From NCBI RefSeq assembly GCF_003265705.1, contig NW_020313044.1, positions 4,847,399 through 4,911,398 of the forward strand: a stretch of DNA of 64,000 nt, given 5' to 3'. Positions 34,441-47,252 of the stretch are shown one piece after another. The notes under the pieces are model-generated. The model worked only from the letters and a program-made list of their open reading frames with translations. It was not told the DNA's origin and did not search any database. The first letter of the stretch is position 1; every line of letters starts with the position of its first letter. This stretch comes from Callorhinus ursinus. Its lineage: Eukaryota > Chordata > Mammalia > Carnivora > Otariidae. The translations under genes and the position numbers were made by a program.

Positions 34441-35224
34441 CTCACAGTATTCTGGCTGAAAATGAGAAATAGGACAGCAGAAGATTAGACCATTTTAATT
34501 AAACTAATGAGTTGTGAGAGGAAGTTCTAATTTCCCTGAACTTTTTTATTACAGAAGCAGGAGAGGGGACAGAGGGTTGAGATGGGGATGAACGAGGGAG
34601 ACTGAAGGATGGGCAGACAGGCATGCCCCTGGCCAAATGGGGCTGGGGACACTAGGGTGGCATCTCCTCCCAGCAGGGGTTTCCTGGCTGGCTGAGGAGG
34701 GCCTGGAGTCAGCAGGCAGAGGGATTGGGGAAGCCCTGGACTATAAGCTAGCTCCAGGCTCTTGCCTTCAACTTGGTAAACCTCAGTGCTGATGGCTGTT
34801 CACTTCAGGGGTTGTGAGAGGCTCAGCGGAGGGAACAGCCTCCTTTGGTGACACTCTCATGAAAACCATCAGCACTCTATAGCTTCATTTGCTTGAAGGT
34901 AAAAGGCTAGGATAGACAGGGACTGGAGAATCCCTCAGTGTCTGTTGTGGACTTGGGCTTTGATCTGACCTTTGCATGGATGGCAGATGACAGATCATTT
35001 TGAGTGAAAGAGGGTGAGGGGAAGCATAAAAGTAGGGCCTAGGGACTGAGAGTTCCTTAGGGGTCAGAGATAGAGATGTGGAAGGAGATTTCTGAATGCT
35101 AGCCTGAGCAAGGGGGCTGGGGCAGGCTTCTGGCTGGAGTTGTTCAGTGCCTTTCACGTATTGGAAAGAAGGAGAGACCCACTTTTCAAAAATCTGTTTC
35201 TTTTTCAAAATAATGTAGAGTTTT

Positions 35225-35650
35225 TCTGAATAAAAAGTAATGACTTATCTGTTTAAGAATTTTTAAAAAGCAGCATAGTACATATAAGGAAGTACCACCC
35301 ATGATCATGAGACCTCCAGAGATAACACGGGCAGCATTTTTGTCTCTTTCTTTCCAGTATTGATTTCAGTGTGCCTATGTGTATTTTGAAATATATGAGA
35401 GAGAGATAGACTATAAATAAAATTTGACTCTACTGTATATATAGATTTAGAATTTGCATTTTTTCACTTAATGTATGATAGAAACATTTTCCTGTATATT
35501 TTTACGTCTTTTTTACAGCTTGATTTTTTAAATTGTTACATTCCACCATTTAGATGTATTCCTTTTATTAGGTAGAAGACTGTTTCTAATTTTTTAGGAT
35601 TATAAAACAATATTGTGGTTAAATCCTTACAGATATCTTAAGGATATCTT
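35225..35650 (-). mobile_element. Old L1-lineage antisense fragment
   Basis: GCATTTTTTCACTTAATGTA, ACATTTTCCTGTATATTTT and CCACCATTTAGATGTATTCC are typical antisense L1M motifs. It ends at the SINE at 35,651. Confidence 0.5.
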
Positions 35651-35839
35651 TTTTTTTAAGATTTTATTTATCTGTCAGAGAGAGAGAGAGAGCACAAGCA
35701 GGGGGAGCAGCAGGCAGAGGGAGGAGAAGCAGACTCCCCACTCAGTGGGGAGCCCAATGCAGGGCTCCATCCCAGGATTCTGAGATCATGACCTGAGCCC
35801 AAGGCAGATGCTTAACTCACTGAGCCACCCAGGCGCCCC
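35651..35839 (-). mobile_element. Can-SINE
   Basis: It is delimited by AAGATTTTATTTATCTG at the tail side and CACCCAGGCGCCCC at the head. Only CTTTT is visible as a target repeat. Confidence 0.92.
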
Positions 35840-36029
35840 TCTTTTATGTCCATCCTTAAATAATTTTGTAGAACAGAGCTTTAGAATGGTAGGGAAGGTC
35901 AAATGGGATATCCACTTAAGAATTTTTGTCTTTATCTGGTCAGGTTACCCCTGATAAATTAGGTGGTGCATAGGGCTCCAGAATTCTCAGAATCTGGCCC
36001 TTGCTGGGTATTAATGGATTTTTAGGAAC

Positions 36030-36310
36030 TTGCTAATTGATATGTGGGAAAAGCTCTTTCAATTTTATTTTAATATGCCCTTTTTCTGGTTACAGTAAGG
36101 CTGAATTTTTTCTTTTTCATAGAATTAATAGCTATTTGTGTGTTTGGTTGTGTGTGTGTGAATTGCTCTTTACACCCTTTATTCATTTTCCTGTTGGAGT
36201 GCTTATATTTTTTTTACTGATTTATAAGGACTCTGTTTATAGTAAAAATATTAGCCCTTTGTGGGCACCAATATATTTTTAAGAGTGTGGTAAAATGTTT
36301 TAATAATAGA
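36030..36310 (-). mobile_element. Possible antisense L1 fragment
   Basis: GATTTATAAGGACTCTGTTT followed by ATTAGCCCTTTGTGGGC resembles the L1 antisense motif with a re-estimated (decayed) sequence. The assignment is weak. Confidence 0.35.
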
Positions 36311-36479
36311 TCTTTTATTGAGGTCAAGGCAGAATGCTTGATTGGAGCAGGCAGCGGGGGTGGGGGAGGGATCCGATGCTGCCCATCCCCTTTTCTATGC
36401 AGTATACATCCAGAACTATAAAGTATCTGAGGATATGAAAATGTCCTAGAGCACAGCCTTGGGTTCACAGACAGTGGTG

Positions 36480-38150
36480 TTTAGCCTGGAGAGGGGGTTC
36501 CTGGCTCAACCCCACAGAGCTGGCTACCTGCAGAGGTGGGGCCTGAGCTCCAGCACCACTTTGAATTGCCTGGGCTTCTCTGTCTTTTCTCCCAGGCTTC
36601 CAAAGCCTCCCTGTAGGCATTTGGTGCCTAGATGATGAGTGTTTTTATAGAAGCCACTCTACTAGAAAGCAAAATCTATTTGAAAGCTGTTACAGGTTTT
36701 TCCAGAAGTTCCAGTTTTTCAAAATCCACCTGTTCCCTTTGCCCCCAGCAATTAACATTTGAATTTCCCAATCTGCAGCTTCCTTTGTACTTCCCTAGTA
36801 CTATGTACTGTGGGGTCCAAAGGGATGTTCCGCTGGGGGGGATTTAGTTCCTTGGGCGAGGGTGGTAGAGCCCTTCCCCTGACCTGGGGCCAGGCTCCCC
36901 AGGAGAGCTCCTTCTCCACCCTCATTCTTCTAGAAGTAGGAGCAGGTCACTTAGGATGTGGATTCTCTCCACCTCTCAAAGGTTCTTTCATATAAATATG
37001 TTCATACATTCTCCTGCTGCTCTTTTTCCTGAAAGAGTGAAGTTCGAGGCTTCAGTGCTAAATTTAGCTCTTGCTGACGCACTGGCTCTCTCTCCTAGCA
37101 GTCTCCTTGAGTCAGTAGTGCTGCTCTTACCCTCATTTTTGTGCTGGTAGACGAACACCATCACATCCCACATACTACTTAGCTCTGAGGCGTTTCCAGA
37201 TGGGAAATGCATTTCTGTATTTTCATAGCTGTGTTCTCTGCGTGAATGGATTGTCGTGAAGCCGGGGGCTGGCAGCCAGCCTGTGAGAGACAAAGATCCC
37301 CAGGCTGGTGACGGGGAAACCAATGCAGTTGTTGCTATAGGTTTGCTTGCAGTCAGGAAGAGAGAGAGGAAGCTCTTGGAGGAGATCTGGGGGTGCTATT
37401 TGACTTGGATATGAATGGAGAATTTTCATGAAGGGGAAGCCTTCTCCCTTGAAGCAAGCCTTAGTATATTGTTAAAGAAAATTATTCTGACACTGGTTAC
37501 AATAAGGCAGATTTTATTCAGGGCTCTCACAAAAAGGGTATTGCAGGAGGAGAGAGAGCTGGGGCTCAGCTCTGAATACAACAAGGACAAGTGGGGATTG
37601 CTCGCCAAAGTACAGAATGAGAGGCTCAGTGGATGCAGAATGGCTAAGAGGAGATCTCAAGGGTTAGGGGGGTCTTAACACATCGAAGTAGGGGATCCTC
37701 TCTAAACCAGTGGAGCAGATTCTGGCCAAGACTGGGCTGTGCAGGCCCGGAGGGATGAGGGGCAAGTCGAGGCCTGGTGGTGAAGAGGGGTCAGAGAAGC
37801 CTGACTCAAGTTTCATCAAGGAGAGATTTTGGTCTGTCCCTCCTGTGTTCAAGGACAGAAAGAGACCCCATTCTTTCCTCAGAATGATCTAAGCTCATTT
37901 CTTGTTCCGTTGCCATTTGTTCATTGAGTATCAGCAGAGCCATCTGTTGGGCCTTGTGGTAGAGGACATTTGCTGGATGGTGCAAACTGTTGAACCGAGG
38001 GGGACTCAGGGTCTGCAATGGCAAGGAGTCCTTTGAAGTTTTTATCAGATCGTCCAGCTTCAGCCTGCCGGGCTTCTTTAGATCTTGGCGGGGAAGGTAG
38101 GCTACGACCCCTTTGGAGTTCCATGAGGAAGTCAGCAGTCAGGTTGTAGT
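36480..38150. other. Unique sequence, nothing recognised
   Basis: No repeat family and no convincing coding frame were recognised over about 1.6 kb. Confidence 0.5.
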
Positions 38151-38424
38151 TCTCAGTGAAGACAGGTCAAGAGAATGGGAGAAAAATGGGAAACAACAAT
38201 TGAGAACTTGCTGAGGAGTGAGAAAATGTGCAAGATGGCAGGATGTAGTCCAGTTGACAGGTAGGTAACAAAGTAAAAAGTCATTTTACTAAGAGGTGAT
38301 AAATAGCTCAAGGACAGTGAACCAGACCAGAATTTGATACCCACAGGACTGTGCCATAGTTTCCTGTTGAAAGGTGAAATTTCTACAGTGCCTAGCATCG
38401 GTCCCTGAGTGGGTATGTTGAAGC

Positions 38425-38615
38425 GTCAGCATGGAAGGTGGCCTGGTGTCAGGCAGGCCTGGGTTCAAATCCCTGCCCCAGCTATGAGATGTTGAGCACA
38501 TTGGTTTAATAAATCCTATAATTTGTCCATGGGTGATACTGACATGCAACTAGAGATGAGAGCTCATGTACTTAAATGGGTTTGGCACTTAGTAGGTGCT
38601 GGTGGACCGTGTGCA
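38425..38615 (+). repeat. MIR
   Basis: GGCAGGCCTGGGTTCAAATC and TTGGCACTTAGTAGGTGCTG mark its two halves. Confidence 0.68.
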
Positions 38616-38778
38616 CTGTGCTCTCTTGGTGGGGGAGCGCTCTTCTGTGAGGCAGAGAGGGAGCCTCTGACCCAGACCTCAGTGGCCACTAGGCAGGACC
38701 CAGCTGGGAGAAGTGCGAGGCTTGCTGTGGCCAATAGAGACTTGGTCCCGAGATGCTTCTCTCTCTCTCTTTTTTTTT

Positions 38779-40187
<1,409 letters not shown>

Positions 40188-40196
40188 CTCTCTCTC

Positions 40197-40402
40197 TTTT
40201 TTTTATTTTTATTTTTTTAAAGATTTTATTTATTTGAGAGAGAGAGAATGACAGATAGAAAGCACGAGAGGGTAGAGGGTCAGAGGGAGAAGCAGACTCC
40301 CCGCTGAGCAGGGAGCCCGATGTGGGACTCGATCCCGGGACTCCAGGATCATGACCTGAGCCGAAGGCAGTCGCTCAACCAACTGAGCCACCCAGGCGCC
40401 CC
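40197..40402 (-). mobile_element. Can-SINE 2 of the three-SINE train
   Basis: It has the same orientation as its neighbours. Both sides carry CTCTCTCTTTTTTT, read as a target duplication made in the tail of an earlier SINE. Confidence 0.95.
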
Positions 40403-40408
40403 CTCTCT

Positions 40409-40631
40409 CTCTTTTTTTTAATAAAGATTTTTATTTATTTATTTTTGACACAGAGAGGGAGAGAGCACAAGTAGGCAGAGCGGCAGGCAGAGGGAGAGGG
40501 AGAAACAGGCTCCTTGCTGAGCGGGGAGCCCGATGTGGGGCTCGTTCCCAGGACCTTGGGATGACGACCTGAGCTGAAGGGAGAGGCTTAACTGACTGAG
40601 CCACCCAGGCGCCCCCCCCCCCCGCCCCGCA
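40409..40631 (-). mobile_element. Can-SINE 3 of the three-SINE train, head with C-run
   Basis: The head end is extended by a C-run (about 40,612-40,623) and then meets CCCGAGATGCTTCTC at 40,632-40,646. That motif is also found at 38,747-38,761 on the far side of HMGN2. Confidence 0.93.
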
Positions 40632-40714
40632 CCCGAGATGCTTCTCACTGGCTGTGCGGTGTTTGCTGGTTTGCTGTGCACCTGATGGGTGTTTTGGTCA
40701 TGCTTCCCATCTCA

Positions 40715-40870
40715 GGTAGGTATCCTTCACCCTACTGTGCAGATGGAATTGAAGCTTCGAGAAGGTAACTACCTGCTCAAACACACAGGAAGTGTCAAGG
40801 CGGGGATTTGAGCCCAGGCCAGTCTGGTCCAGAGCCCAGGCCCTCTGCCCTGTTGGGCACTGTTGGTGAC
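40715..40870 (-). repeat. MIR
   Basis: GGATTTGAGCCCAGGCCAGT and GAGCCCAGGCCCTCTGCC are the antisense tRNA-side motifs. Confidence 0.65.
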
Positions 40871-40924
40871 CAGGGAGGCAGAGCCACACTAGGGGAGAAT
40901 GTTTTGGGCAGTGCGGAGGCACAG

Positions 40925-41165
40925 GGATATAGTGGGTAATGGCATGGCCTTTGGAATCAGACAGACTGGGGTTCAAATCCTGACAATGATAGTACTTAGC
41001 TGTGTGAGCATGGGAAATGACTTAACCTCTGTGATCTTTGGTTCTTCTTCTGTAACATGAGGGAGCTGTAACTATTCCAAGGGAGCGTGTGAGGATATCA
41101 TGAGAGAAGGTCTGCAGAACCTTGGCACAGGCCCTGGGGGGGATGAGCATTCAGTCAGTGGTGGC
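40925..41165 (+). repeat. MIR
   Basis: CAGACTGGGGTTCAAATCCT, CTTAGCTGTGTGAGCATGGG and GACTTAACCTCTGTGATC are clear sense MIR motifs. Confidence 0.8.
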
Positions 41166-41569
41166 AGCTTTCGTGTATATGGGGGACGCTGGGCCCTTTC
41201 TCATTCACTTGATCTCCTTGTTGGTCCTTGGGAAGGGCAGACTCTAGAGGGCAAGTCAGTCAGACATAGGAGTCACCTTTGGTGTTGCTTGTTAGTCCTG
41301 GCACGTGTTGCTGGGAGCTGTTTATCAGAAACGTAACCGCTGAAGATTGGCAGGACAAGGAGAAGACTGGCTGGGTACGGGGCGTTCCCAGAGTGGTTCC
41401 AATTCCACTCTTCCTAGTGATGGGCCAAAAGGAGAGACCAGAATAGGGGCTCATTTGGGCCTAGTGGGACCTCCTGAGGGAACCCAGCCTGGCAGACGTG
41501 GGCAGGGTCCAGAGTTCTTGCTGGAGCAGGAGGGACTCTCAATGTCCCGACCTTCTATCTGTGGCTCAT

Positions 41570-41930
41570 TAATAATTTGTTGATTCTGGCACTGTTTTAG
41601 GTTCAGAGGTCACAGTGACACACAAACAAACAAAAAAATCCACACACTCACAGGGGTCATATTCTAGTGGGGAGGACAGACAGGAAACATGTAAGCACAT
41701 AGATTTGAATGCAGTCTTGGGGGAATGAAGAACAGTAAAGCAGTGGAATGGGACAGAGGAGTGTTTTGGGGTGACCAGGAAGGGGACACGTAAGCAGAGA
41801 CCCTGGTGAAGTAAGGGCGCCAATCATGAGAATGTTGTGGGGGGCATTCCAGGCAGAGGCCCCCGGGGGGAGGTGGAACTGACCCGGGTACAGCAAGAAG
41901 GCCCACGGAGTGGGAGAAGGCGGAGGTGGG
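41570..41930 (-). mobile_element. Antisense L2 3' region
   Basis: TTCTAGTGGGGAGGACAGAC, AAGCAGAGACCCTGGTGAAG and GGGCATTCCAGGCAGAGGC are well-preserved L2 complement motifs. Confidence 0.72.
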
Positions 41931-42179
41931 AAATGAAGTCAGGCTGGAAGCTACCAGATGCCGTTGACCTTCTCACCATTTGCGGCAATCACTATTTCCA
42001 GATCTCAGGGAGGAGTTAGCCGCCCCTTTCCCCGTGTGCATCACGTGTGCACACGGCTCCCGCGGCAGTCCTCACACACAGTAGGGCTGTTGGTCTATCA
42101 TATCCCCAGACCGTGAGCTCCTCAGGCCGGGGACCGTGTCTGTGTTGCTTATACCTAACACCTCGCGTGGAACACGGGC

Positions 42180-43350
42180 TTCACACGTTGAAAAATGAAT
42201 TCGAGTGATGACGGTGCCGTCGGACGGGGTTTCCCTCTGTGCCCGTCGCTGCGGTAAGCACTTGATGCTTCGTCCGCCCGTTGGGTCGGTAGCCCCCTCC
42301 CCAGGTATTGTCCCGGGTTCATCCCCAGAGGATCCACCCCGAGCACCTCCCGCGCTGGGACGGAAGTCAGGAGGGGAGGGGCGGTGCGTTCCACCACGGT
42401 GACGCCTGAGCGCCGGCTGCACGCGCGGGGAGGGGGGGGGGCGAGGTGAGGGGGCGCCTGTGAGCGCGCTGCCGCGGGATGTGGTGTGCGTGCGTTGCTC
42501 AGGGGCCTGGCAGCGCTCCGTCTTCTCGGTCCCGGAGAGGACACGCTGACCCCTGCCTGCTTGGAGCATCCCAAGGGGCCTGTGGGGTTAGCCCTCAGAC
42601 CTCCTCTCGGCTTCCTAATCCACAAATGGAAAAGTGGCACTTAAAAGGAGTTTATTCAGGTGGGAACTGTGTAAGACATGGAAATAAGGCTTTTGAGCTG
42701 CTGCACATAAACTGGAGTGTAAATGAAAAGCTTTTTATTTGGTTTCGGAGCCAGACTTCGAGAAGCCAGTGGGCCATGTGGTCTGGAAGCGCACGTTGTG
42801 AGCAGCGGGGCGGAACAGGGGCCACCGGGAATGGCGAGGAGGGGGAATCGCTCTTGCGCTGGAACGGCCGAGAGGCCAGGGCGTCAACAAACACAGTCGG
42901 GACCCAGAAAGTTTTCCGAAAAGATGGAAGGCGGGGGAGAGGAAGAAAGGCAGGGCCTCCCTCCCGGCGTATTTGAGAAGGGAAACGCTTGCGGTAACCC
43001 ATGTAGGCAGCTTTTATAACTTCCTCCCCGCAATGCGCCGGGCAGACCCTGAACAGGCCGGTGTTTTGTCTTCCTGTAACGAAGCCGAGTGACCCAGGGG
43101 CAGCTCCCCAGCAGTGGCTCGCCCGGGGCTCCGCCGGTGGGGCTCCGCCGGAGTGCTGGGTGCAGCTGGGCGACCTCCTGCCTGCCGGCTGAGCCCCCGG
43201 CCTGGATTCCCGGCCTCCTCGGCATGCTCGAGTTCTGCTGGTCACCGTCCTTCAGCGGCAGGTCCTCCATGGCCGCTGCCGAAGAAGGAGGCGGCAGGCG
43301 GGCTGGGAAGGCAGCCACTCTGGGGAGGAAGGCGCGGGTCTACACTGTCA
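42180..43350. promoter_or_regulatory. CpG-rich block, possible CpG-island promoter or first-exon region
   Basis: CpG dinucleotides are dense here and sparse nearly everywhere else in the window. The clearest parts are 42,205-42,560 (including TGCACGCGCGGGG and GCGCGCTGCCGCGGGATG) and 42,780-43,340. The block is free of recognisable SINEs. Two donor-like sites lie on the plus strand: GCG/GTAAGC near 42,253 and GAG/GTGAGG near 42,445. Several long frames cross it on both strands, as expected of GC-rich DNA with few stops, and none resembles a protein I know. A promoter for an unannotated or alternative transcript is the simplest functional reading; an orphan CpG island is equally possible. Confidence 0.4.
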
Positions 43351-43756
43351 AGGGTTGCTGCTTGGGGACGGCAGGGGGGCCAATAGCACGGGGCACCCAC
43401 AGAACGCTTTGTGCCTTGGGTTGCCGCTTGCCAGGGCACTTTCCATGACTAGCTTTAATCTGCATTTATAATCTCTTCTCTTTGGTAGTAAGTCCATATG
43501 TGTGAGTGTGAGGTAAATTTGGGCATTGGATTCCCTGCGTGGTTAAAAATATGTATCTGTGACATTGGCGACCTGCATGGGCATGTGTTTTGAGAGCCAC
43601 GGGCCAGGGGAGATGCCCAGCTAGCTGCTCTGACATACTAGGAAGCTCAGGAACCGTCTCTGAGGTGAGGGTACATCTGCTGTTGATGTTCTTGTTAATA
43701 GACGTCTTCTCCCTGTTTTCTTTCAGGTGATTATATGGAAACCAGATAGGTATCTT

Positions 43757-44155
43757 AAAAAATTTTTTTTAAATTTAATTTTATTAAGTTAGTCACCATA
43801 CAGTACATCATTAGTTTTTTTTTTTTTTTAAGATTTTATTTATTTATTTGAGAGAGAGAGAAACAGCATGAGAGGGGAGAGGTTCAGAGGGAGAAGCAGG
43901 CTCCCTGCTGAGCCGGGAGCCGGATGTGGGACTCAATCCCAGGGCTCCGGGATCATGACCTGAGCCAAAGGCAGTTGCTTAACCAACTGAGCCACCCAGG
44001 CACCCAGTACATCATTAGTTTTTGATGTAGTGTTCCATGATTCATTGTTTGTGCATAACGCCCAGTGCTCCACGCAGAATGTGCCCTCTTTAATACCCAT
44101 CACCAGGCTAACCCATCCCCCCAACCCCCTCCCCTCTAGAACCCTCATATCTTAA
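43757..44155 (-). mobile_element. Carnivoran L1 3' end, split by a SINE
   Basis: It has the same 3' UTR type as at 22.5 kb but is longer, continuing to AACCCATCCCCCCAACCCCC. A Can-SINE sits at 43,815-44,004 within it, so the L1 is the older insertion. Confidence 0.8.
43815..44004 (-). mobile_element. Can-SINE inside a carnivoran L1 3' end
   Basis: The 14-bp target duplication CAGTACATCATTAG is exact at 43,801-43,814 and 44,005-44,018. Confidence 0.96.
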
Positions 44156-44359
44156 AAATTTTAAAAAGATCTTTTATCCTAAGAATTTCAGGTTTGTTCT
44201 TTAACCTGTATTAATTATGGAAAAATTAGAACATAGCAAAAATAAGGAGACCCAAGTCCTTTGCATTCCTGGCATGCGGGGTAGTTGCTGCTGCTTATTG
44301 GTGTTTATGTTCTTCTAGACTCTTTCCTGATGAGCATATCTTAATATAAAATAAAATCT

Positions 44360-44605
44360 AATAAGTGGTGATGGCTTACATTTGAACGTTACTATTTGCC
44401 AGCACTTTACGTGTATAGACTAATTTAATCCTCAAGAATCCATTTGGTTTTTATTATTAAACCTGTTGTATGGATGAGAAAGCCGAGGCCCAGAATGATT
44501 AGGTACCTTAAGGTCACATAGGTAAGTAGCCAAGCTGGGATCTGAACCCTGGCAATCTGGTTCCATAGTCTGTGCTCTTAGGTACACACTATACTGATTT
44601 GCAAA
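44360..44605 (-). repeat. MIR, nearly full length
   Basis: CGTTACTATTTGCCAGCACT, GATGAGAAAGCCGAGGCCCA and AGCTGGGATCTGAACCCTGG follow the antisense MIR order, including the core. Confidence 0.8.
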
Positions 44606-44614
44606 AGAAAAGGA

Positions 44615-44733
44615 TGGGGCACCTGGCTGGCTTTGTCAGTACAGCATATGACTCTTGATCCTGGGGCTATAAGTGCAAGCCCCACACTGGGTGTAGAGAT
44701 TACTTAAAAATAAAATCTTAAAAAAAAAAAAAG
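44615..44733 (+). mobile_element. Short-type Can-SINE
   Basis: The head GGGGCACCTGGCTGGC and the GTGTAGAGATTACTTAAAAA tail are typical of the short, older Can-SINE form. It abuts an antisense MIR. Confidence 0.85.
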
Positions 44734-44921
44734 AATAGAATAAAACTAGTCATAACAATTTTTAACTTGTTTTTCCCCTTAATATGTTATGAATCCCTTT
44801 TGATGTCAATAACTTTACATTCAGAGCATCTTTTCAAAATGGGCAAGCTGTGGCGCAAGCAGTGCGAAAATGGAATGCTATTTTCTTACGTGGCCATTTT
44901 AGGTAATAATAATTATTGTAT

Positions 44922-44923
<2 letters not shown>

Positions 44924-44958
<35 letters not shown>

Positions 44959-45146
44959 AAGATTTATTTATTTATTTGAGAGAGAGAGAATGAGAGATAG
45001 AGAGCATGAGAGGGAAGAGGGTCAGAGGGAGAAGCAGACTCCCTGCTGAGCAGGGAGCCCGATGTGGGACTCGATCCCGGGACTCCAGGATCATGACCTG
45101 AGCCGAAGGCAGTCGCTTAACCAACTGAGCCACCCAGGCGCCCCCC
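44924..45146 (-). mobile_element. Can-SINE, full length
   Basis: The 16-bp target duplication AATAATTATTGTATTT is exact at 44,908-44,923 and 45,147-45,162. A (TTTA)n expansion marks the tail. Confidence 0.96.
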
Positions 45147-45179
45147 AATAATTATTGTATTTTAAAATAGCAGACATCG

Positions 45180-45398
45180 GGGCGCCTGGGTGGCTCAGTC
45201 AGTTAAGTGTCTGACTCTTGATTTCGGCTCTGGTCCTGATCTCAGGGTTGTGAGATCGAGCCCTGGCTCTGTGCAGGGCGTGGAGCTTGCTTCAGATTCT
45301 GTCTCTCTCCCTCTGTCTTTGCCCCTCCCCTCTGCTTGCACACAGGCGCGTGCTCTCTCTCGCTAAAATAAATAAATCTGTAAAATAAATAAAAAAGC
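45180..45398 (+). mobile_element. Can-SINE
   Basis: The head GGGGCGCCTGGGTGGCTCAG and tail AAATAAATAAAAAAG are clear. The CTGGCTCTGTGCAGGGCGTG middle differs from most copies here, so it is another subfamily. It lies only 33 bp from the preceding antisense copy. Confidence 0.93.
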
Positions 45399-45554
45399 TG
45401 ATGTCAAGGCTCTGCCTCATGCTGTGCTAAGAGCTATGTGTGTATTATCTATTTTAAGCCTCATATAACTAGGGCTTCTTGCAGGGGAACAAGTTAGGGA
45501 GGATCAGGTGTAGATTTTCCAGGTTGTATCTCATTTCCATTAAGCTTCAAATTA

Positions 45555-45661
45555 GGTTTTTTTTTTTTTTTAACTAGTCTCCATGCCCAAAATGGGGCTT
45601 GAACTCAAGACCCCGAGATCAAGAGTCACATACTCTACTGACTGAGTCAGCCAGGTACCCC
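45555..45661 (-). mobile_element. Short-type Can-SINE
   Basis: After a T-run it reads CTCCATGCCCAAAATGGGGC and ends AGCCAGGTACCCC, the antisense of the short SINE form. Confidence 0.85.
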
Positions 45662-45724
45662 TCAAATTTAGATTTTTGACTTTATCTTCAAATAAGGTTA
45701 TATATACAGTAATATTTATTTTTG

Positions 45725-46200
45725 TGTGTTAATTTTAAAAACAACTTGTTACTTTGAAATAGTTTGACTCAGAGGGAGTTGCAAAAATAGTACAGAGAAT
45801 TTCTGTGTATTCTTCACCCTGCTTCCCCCAGTGATATCTTCCATAACTGTAGTACACTGTTAGAACCGGGAAACTGATGTTAGCATTTCCTATTAACTCA
45901 GGTTCTCCATTTGTTATTAAAGTTAAATTGTTTGGGGCACCTGGGTGGCTCAGTTGGTTAAGCGACTGCCTTCGGCTCAGGTCATGATCCTGGAGTCCCG
46001 GGATCGAGTCCCACATCGGGCTCCCTGCTCGGCAGGGAGTCTGCTTCTCCCTCTGACCCTCTTCCCTCTCGTGCTTTCTATCTCTCATTCTCTCTCTCTC
46101 TGAAATAAATAAATAAAATCTTTTTAAAAAAATAAAGTTAAATTGTTTTACAAAAAATAAACACAAAATACATGACAACTGATAATCTAGTTTGGTAGTT
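45725..46200 (-). mobile_element. Old L1-lineage antisense fragment split by a SINE
   Basis: GGAGTTGCAAAAATAGTACA, GAATTTCTGTGTATTCTTCA and CCGGGAAACTGATGTTAGC mark antisense L1M sequence. A Can-SINE at 45,934-46,133 lies within it. Confidence 0.55.
45934..46133 (+). mobile_element. Can-SINE, full length
   Basis: The 15-bp target duplication AAAGTTAAATTGTTT is exact at 45,919-45,933 and 46,134-46,148. Confidence 0.96.
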
Positions 46201-46229
46201 ATTTGTTGTTAAATATATAGGAGTCTCTA

Positions 46230-46410
46230 AGTGGTGGAGGCTGGGGCCTCTCTCCTGCCTCACAGAGGTGAATAGTGTTATTAGCTCCATTCAACAGGTA
46301 AGGGATGGGGGTCAGAGAGGGTAAGTCACTTGCACGAAGTCACACACCTATAGTGAGCTTCCGAGCTGGGACTTAACTCCTCTGATTCTAAGATCCACTC
46401 TTGAGTCCCC
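46230..46410 (-). repeat. MIR
   Basis: GGGTAAGTCACTTGCACGAA followed by GTCACACACCTATAGTGAGC fits antisense MIR. Confidence 0.7.
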
Positions 46411-46932
46411 ACACTTCCCAGCATCTCTTCTGATTTCCTGGCTTTTCGGGGCAAGGCTCTGAATATAAGTAGGTGTGTTTACATGAATCCGTGCACACGT
46501 AGATTTTTCCCCACTATCCAGAGCTCCTTCTCCGAGACTAGAGAATGCCAGAGCTGAAGAGGACCTTGAGTAGGGCATTTAGCCCAACGCCTCATTTAAT
46601 AGAGAGCAGTTGCGCCAGCGCAGGGCCCCACTGCTGTGTCTTGAGTTGGCCCAGACCCTGGGACTACAGCCACCTTCTTCCATAAACCCAGTCATTTTGT
46701 TGGTCTCCTTTGAGACTCTCCTCCAGTTACTCATTTCCACATTTGCTGACTTCTAGCCGCCTGGCTGTCAACTTGCTCTGTTCCTTCCTGGAGGCGCTTG
46801 GGGAGCCTGAGCAGTGGTGGGCTGTGCCTCGCTTCCTGAACTTGTCCACCCTCCCCCTCTTCTCCTACCTGCCTGCCCAGTGCCTCTCAGCTGGTGCCTG
46901 GGACTCCAATGAAGAGCAAAAGCCATTTGTGT

Positions 46933-46974
46933 AGGAAAGATGCAGGAAATAAGATTTCTGTAAAGTCCTGTCCA
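46933..46974 (+). repeat. Left 42-bp direct repeat flanking copy A
   Basis: It starts AGGAAAGATGCAGGAAATAA and ends TAAAGTCCTGTCCA, and is identical to 47,253-47,294. Confidence 0.95.
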
Positions 46975-47252
46975 GGGGTGGGCTACTGAGAAAACATTCC
47001 TGGCCAACAGGTGCCTGCCAGGGAAGGTCTTTGTGAAGGGTAACTAAGTGATAGAAAACAATGGTATTTCACTTGCCCTGGTTTTGAAAGTAGATTCCAG
47101 CACTTTTTTTTTTTTTTTTGAGATTTTATTTATTTGACAGAGAGCAGGAGAGCACAGGCAGGGTGAGTGGCAGAGGGAGGGGGAGTGTGAGAGGGAGAAG
47201 CAGGCTTCCTGCTGAGCAAGGAGCCTGAAGTGGGGTTCAATCCCAGGACCCC
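46974..47252 (+). repeat. Inserted copy of a local segment (copy A)
   Basis: About 279 bp nearly identical to 48,121-48,403. It contains TGGCCAACAGGTGCCTGCC, then GTAACTAAGTGATAGAAAAC and a truncated antisense SINE. It lies between two identical 42-bp repeats (46,933-46,974 and 47,253-47,294). Confidence 0.92.
47107..47252 (-). mobile_element. Truncated Can-SINE, part of a duplicated segment
   Basis: Only the tail-side two thirds is present; the head is cut off at CCCAGGACCCC. The cut coincides with the end of a segment copied from 48,121-48,403, so the truncation came from the copying event and not from retroposition. Confidence 0.93.

Noticed and set aside
42652..43245. 197-codon minus frame, longest in the window
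   Set aside because: It lies in the CpG-rich block where stops are rare. The protein is Arg/Pro/Gly-rich with no recognised domain, and several other long frames overlap it.
45735..46178. 147-codon minus frame
   Set aside because: Mostly antisense translation of a Can-SINE (CRAGSPMWDSIPGLQDHDLS-type peptide seen at many SINEs).
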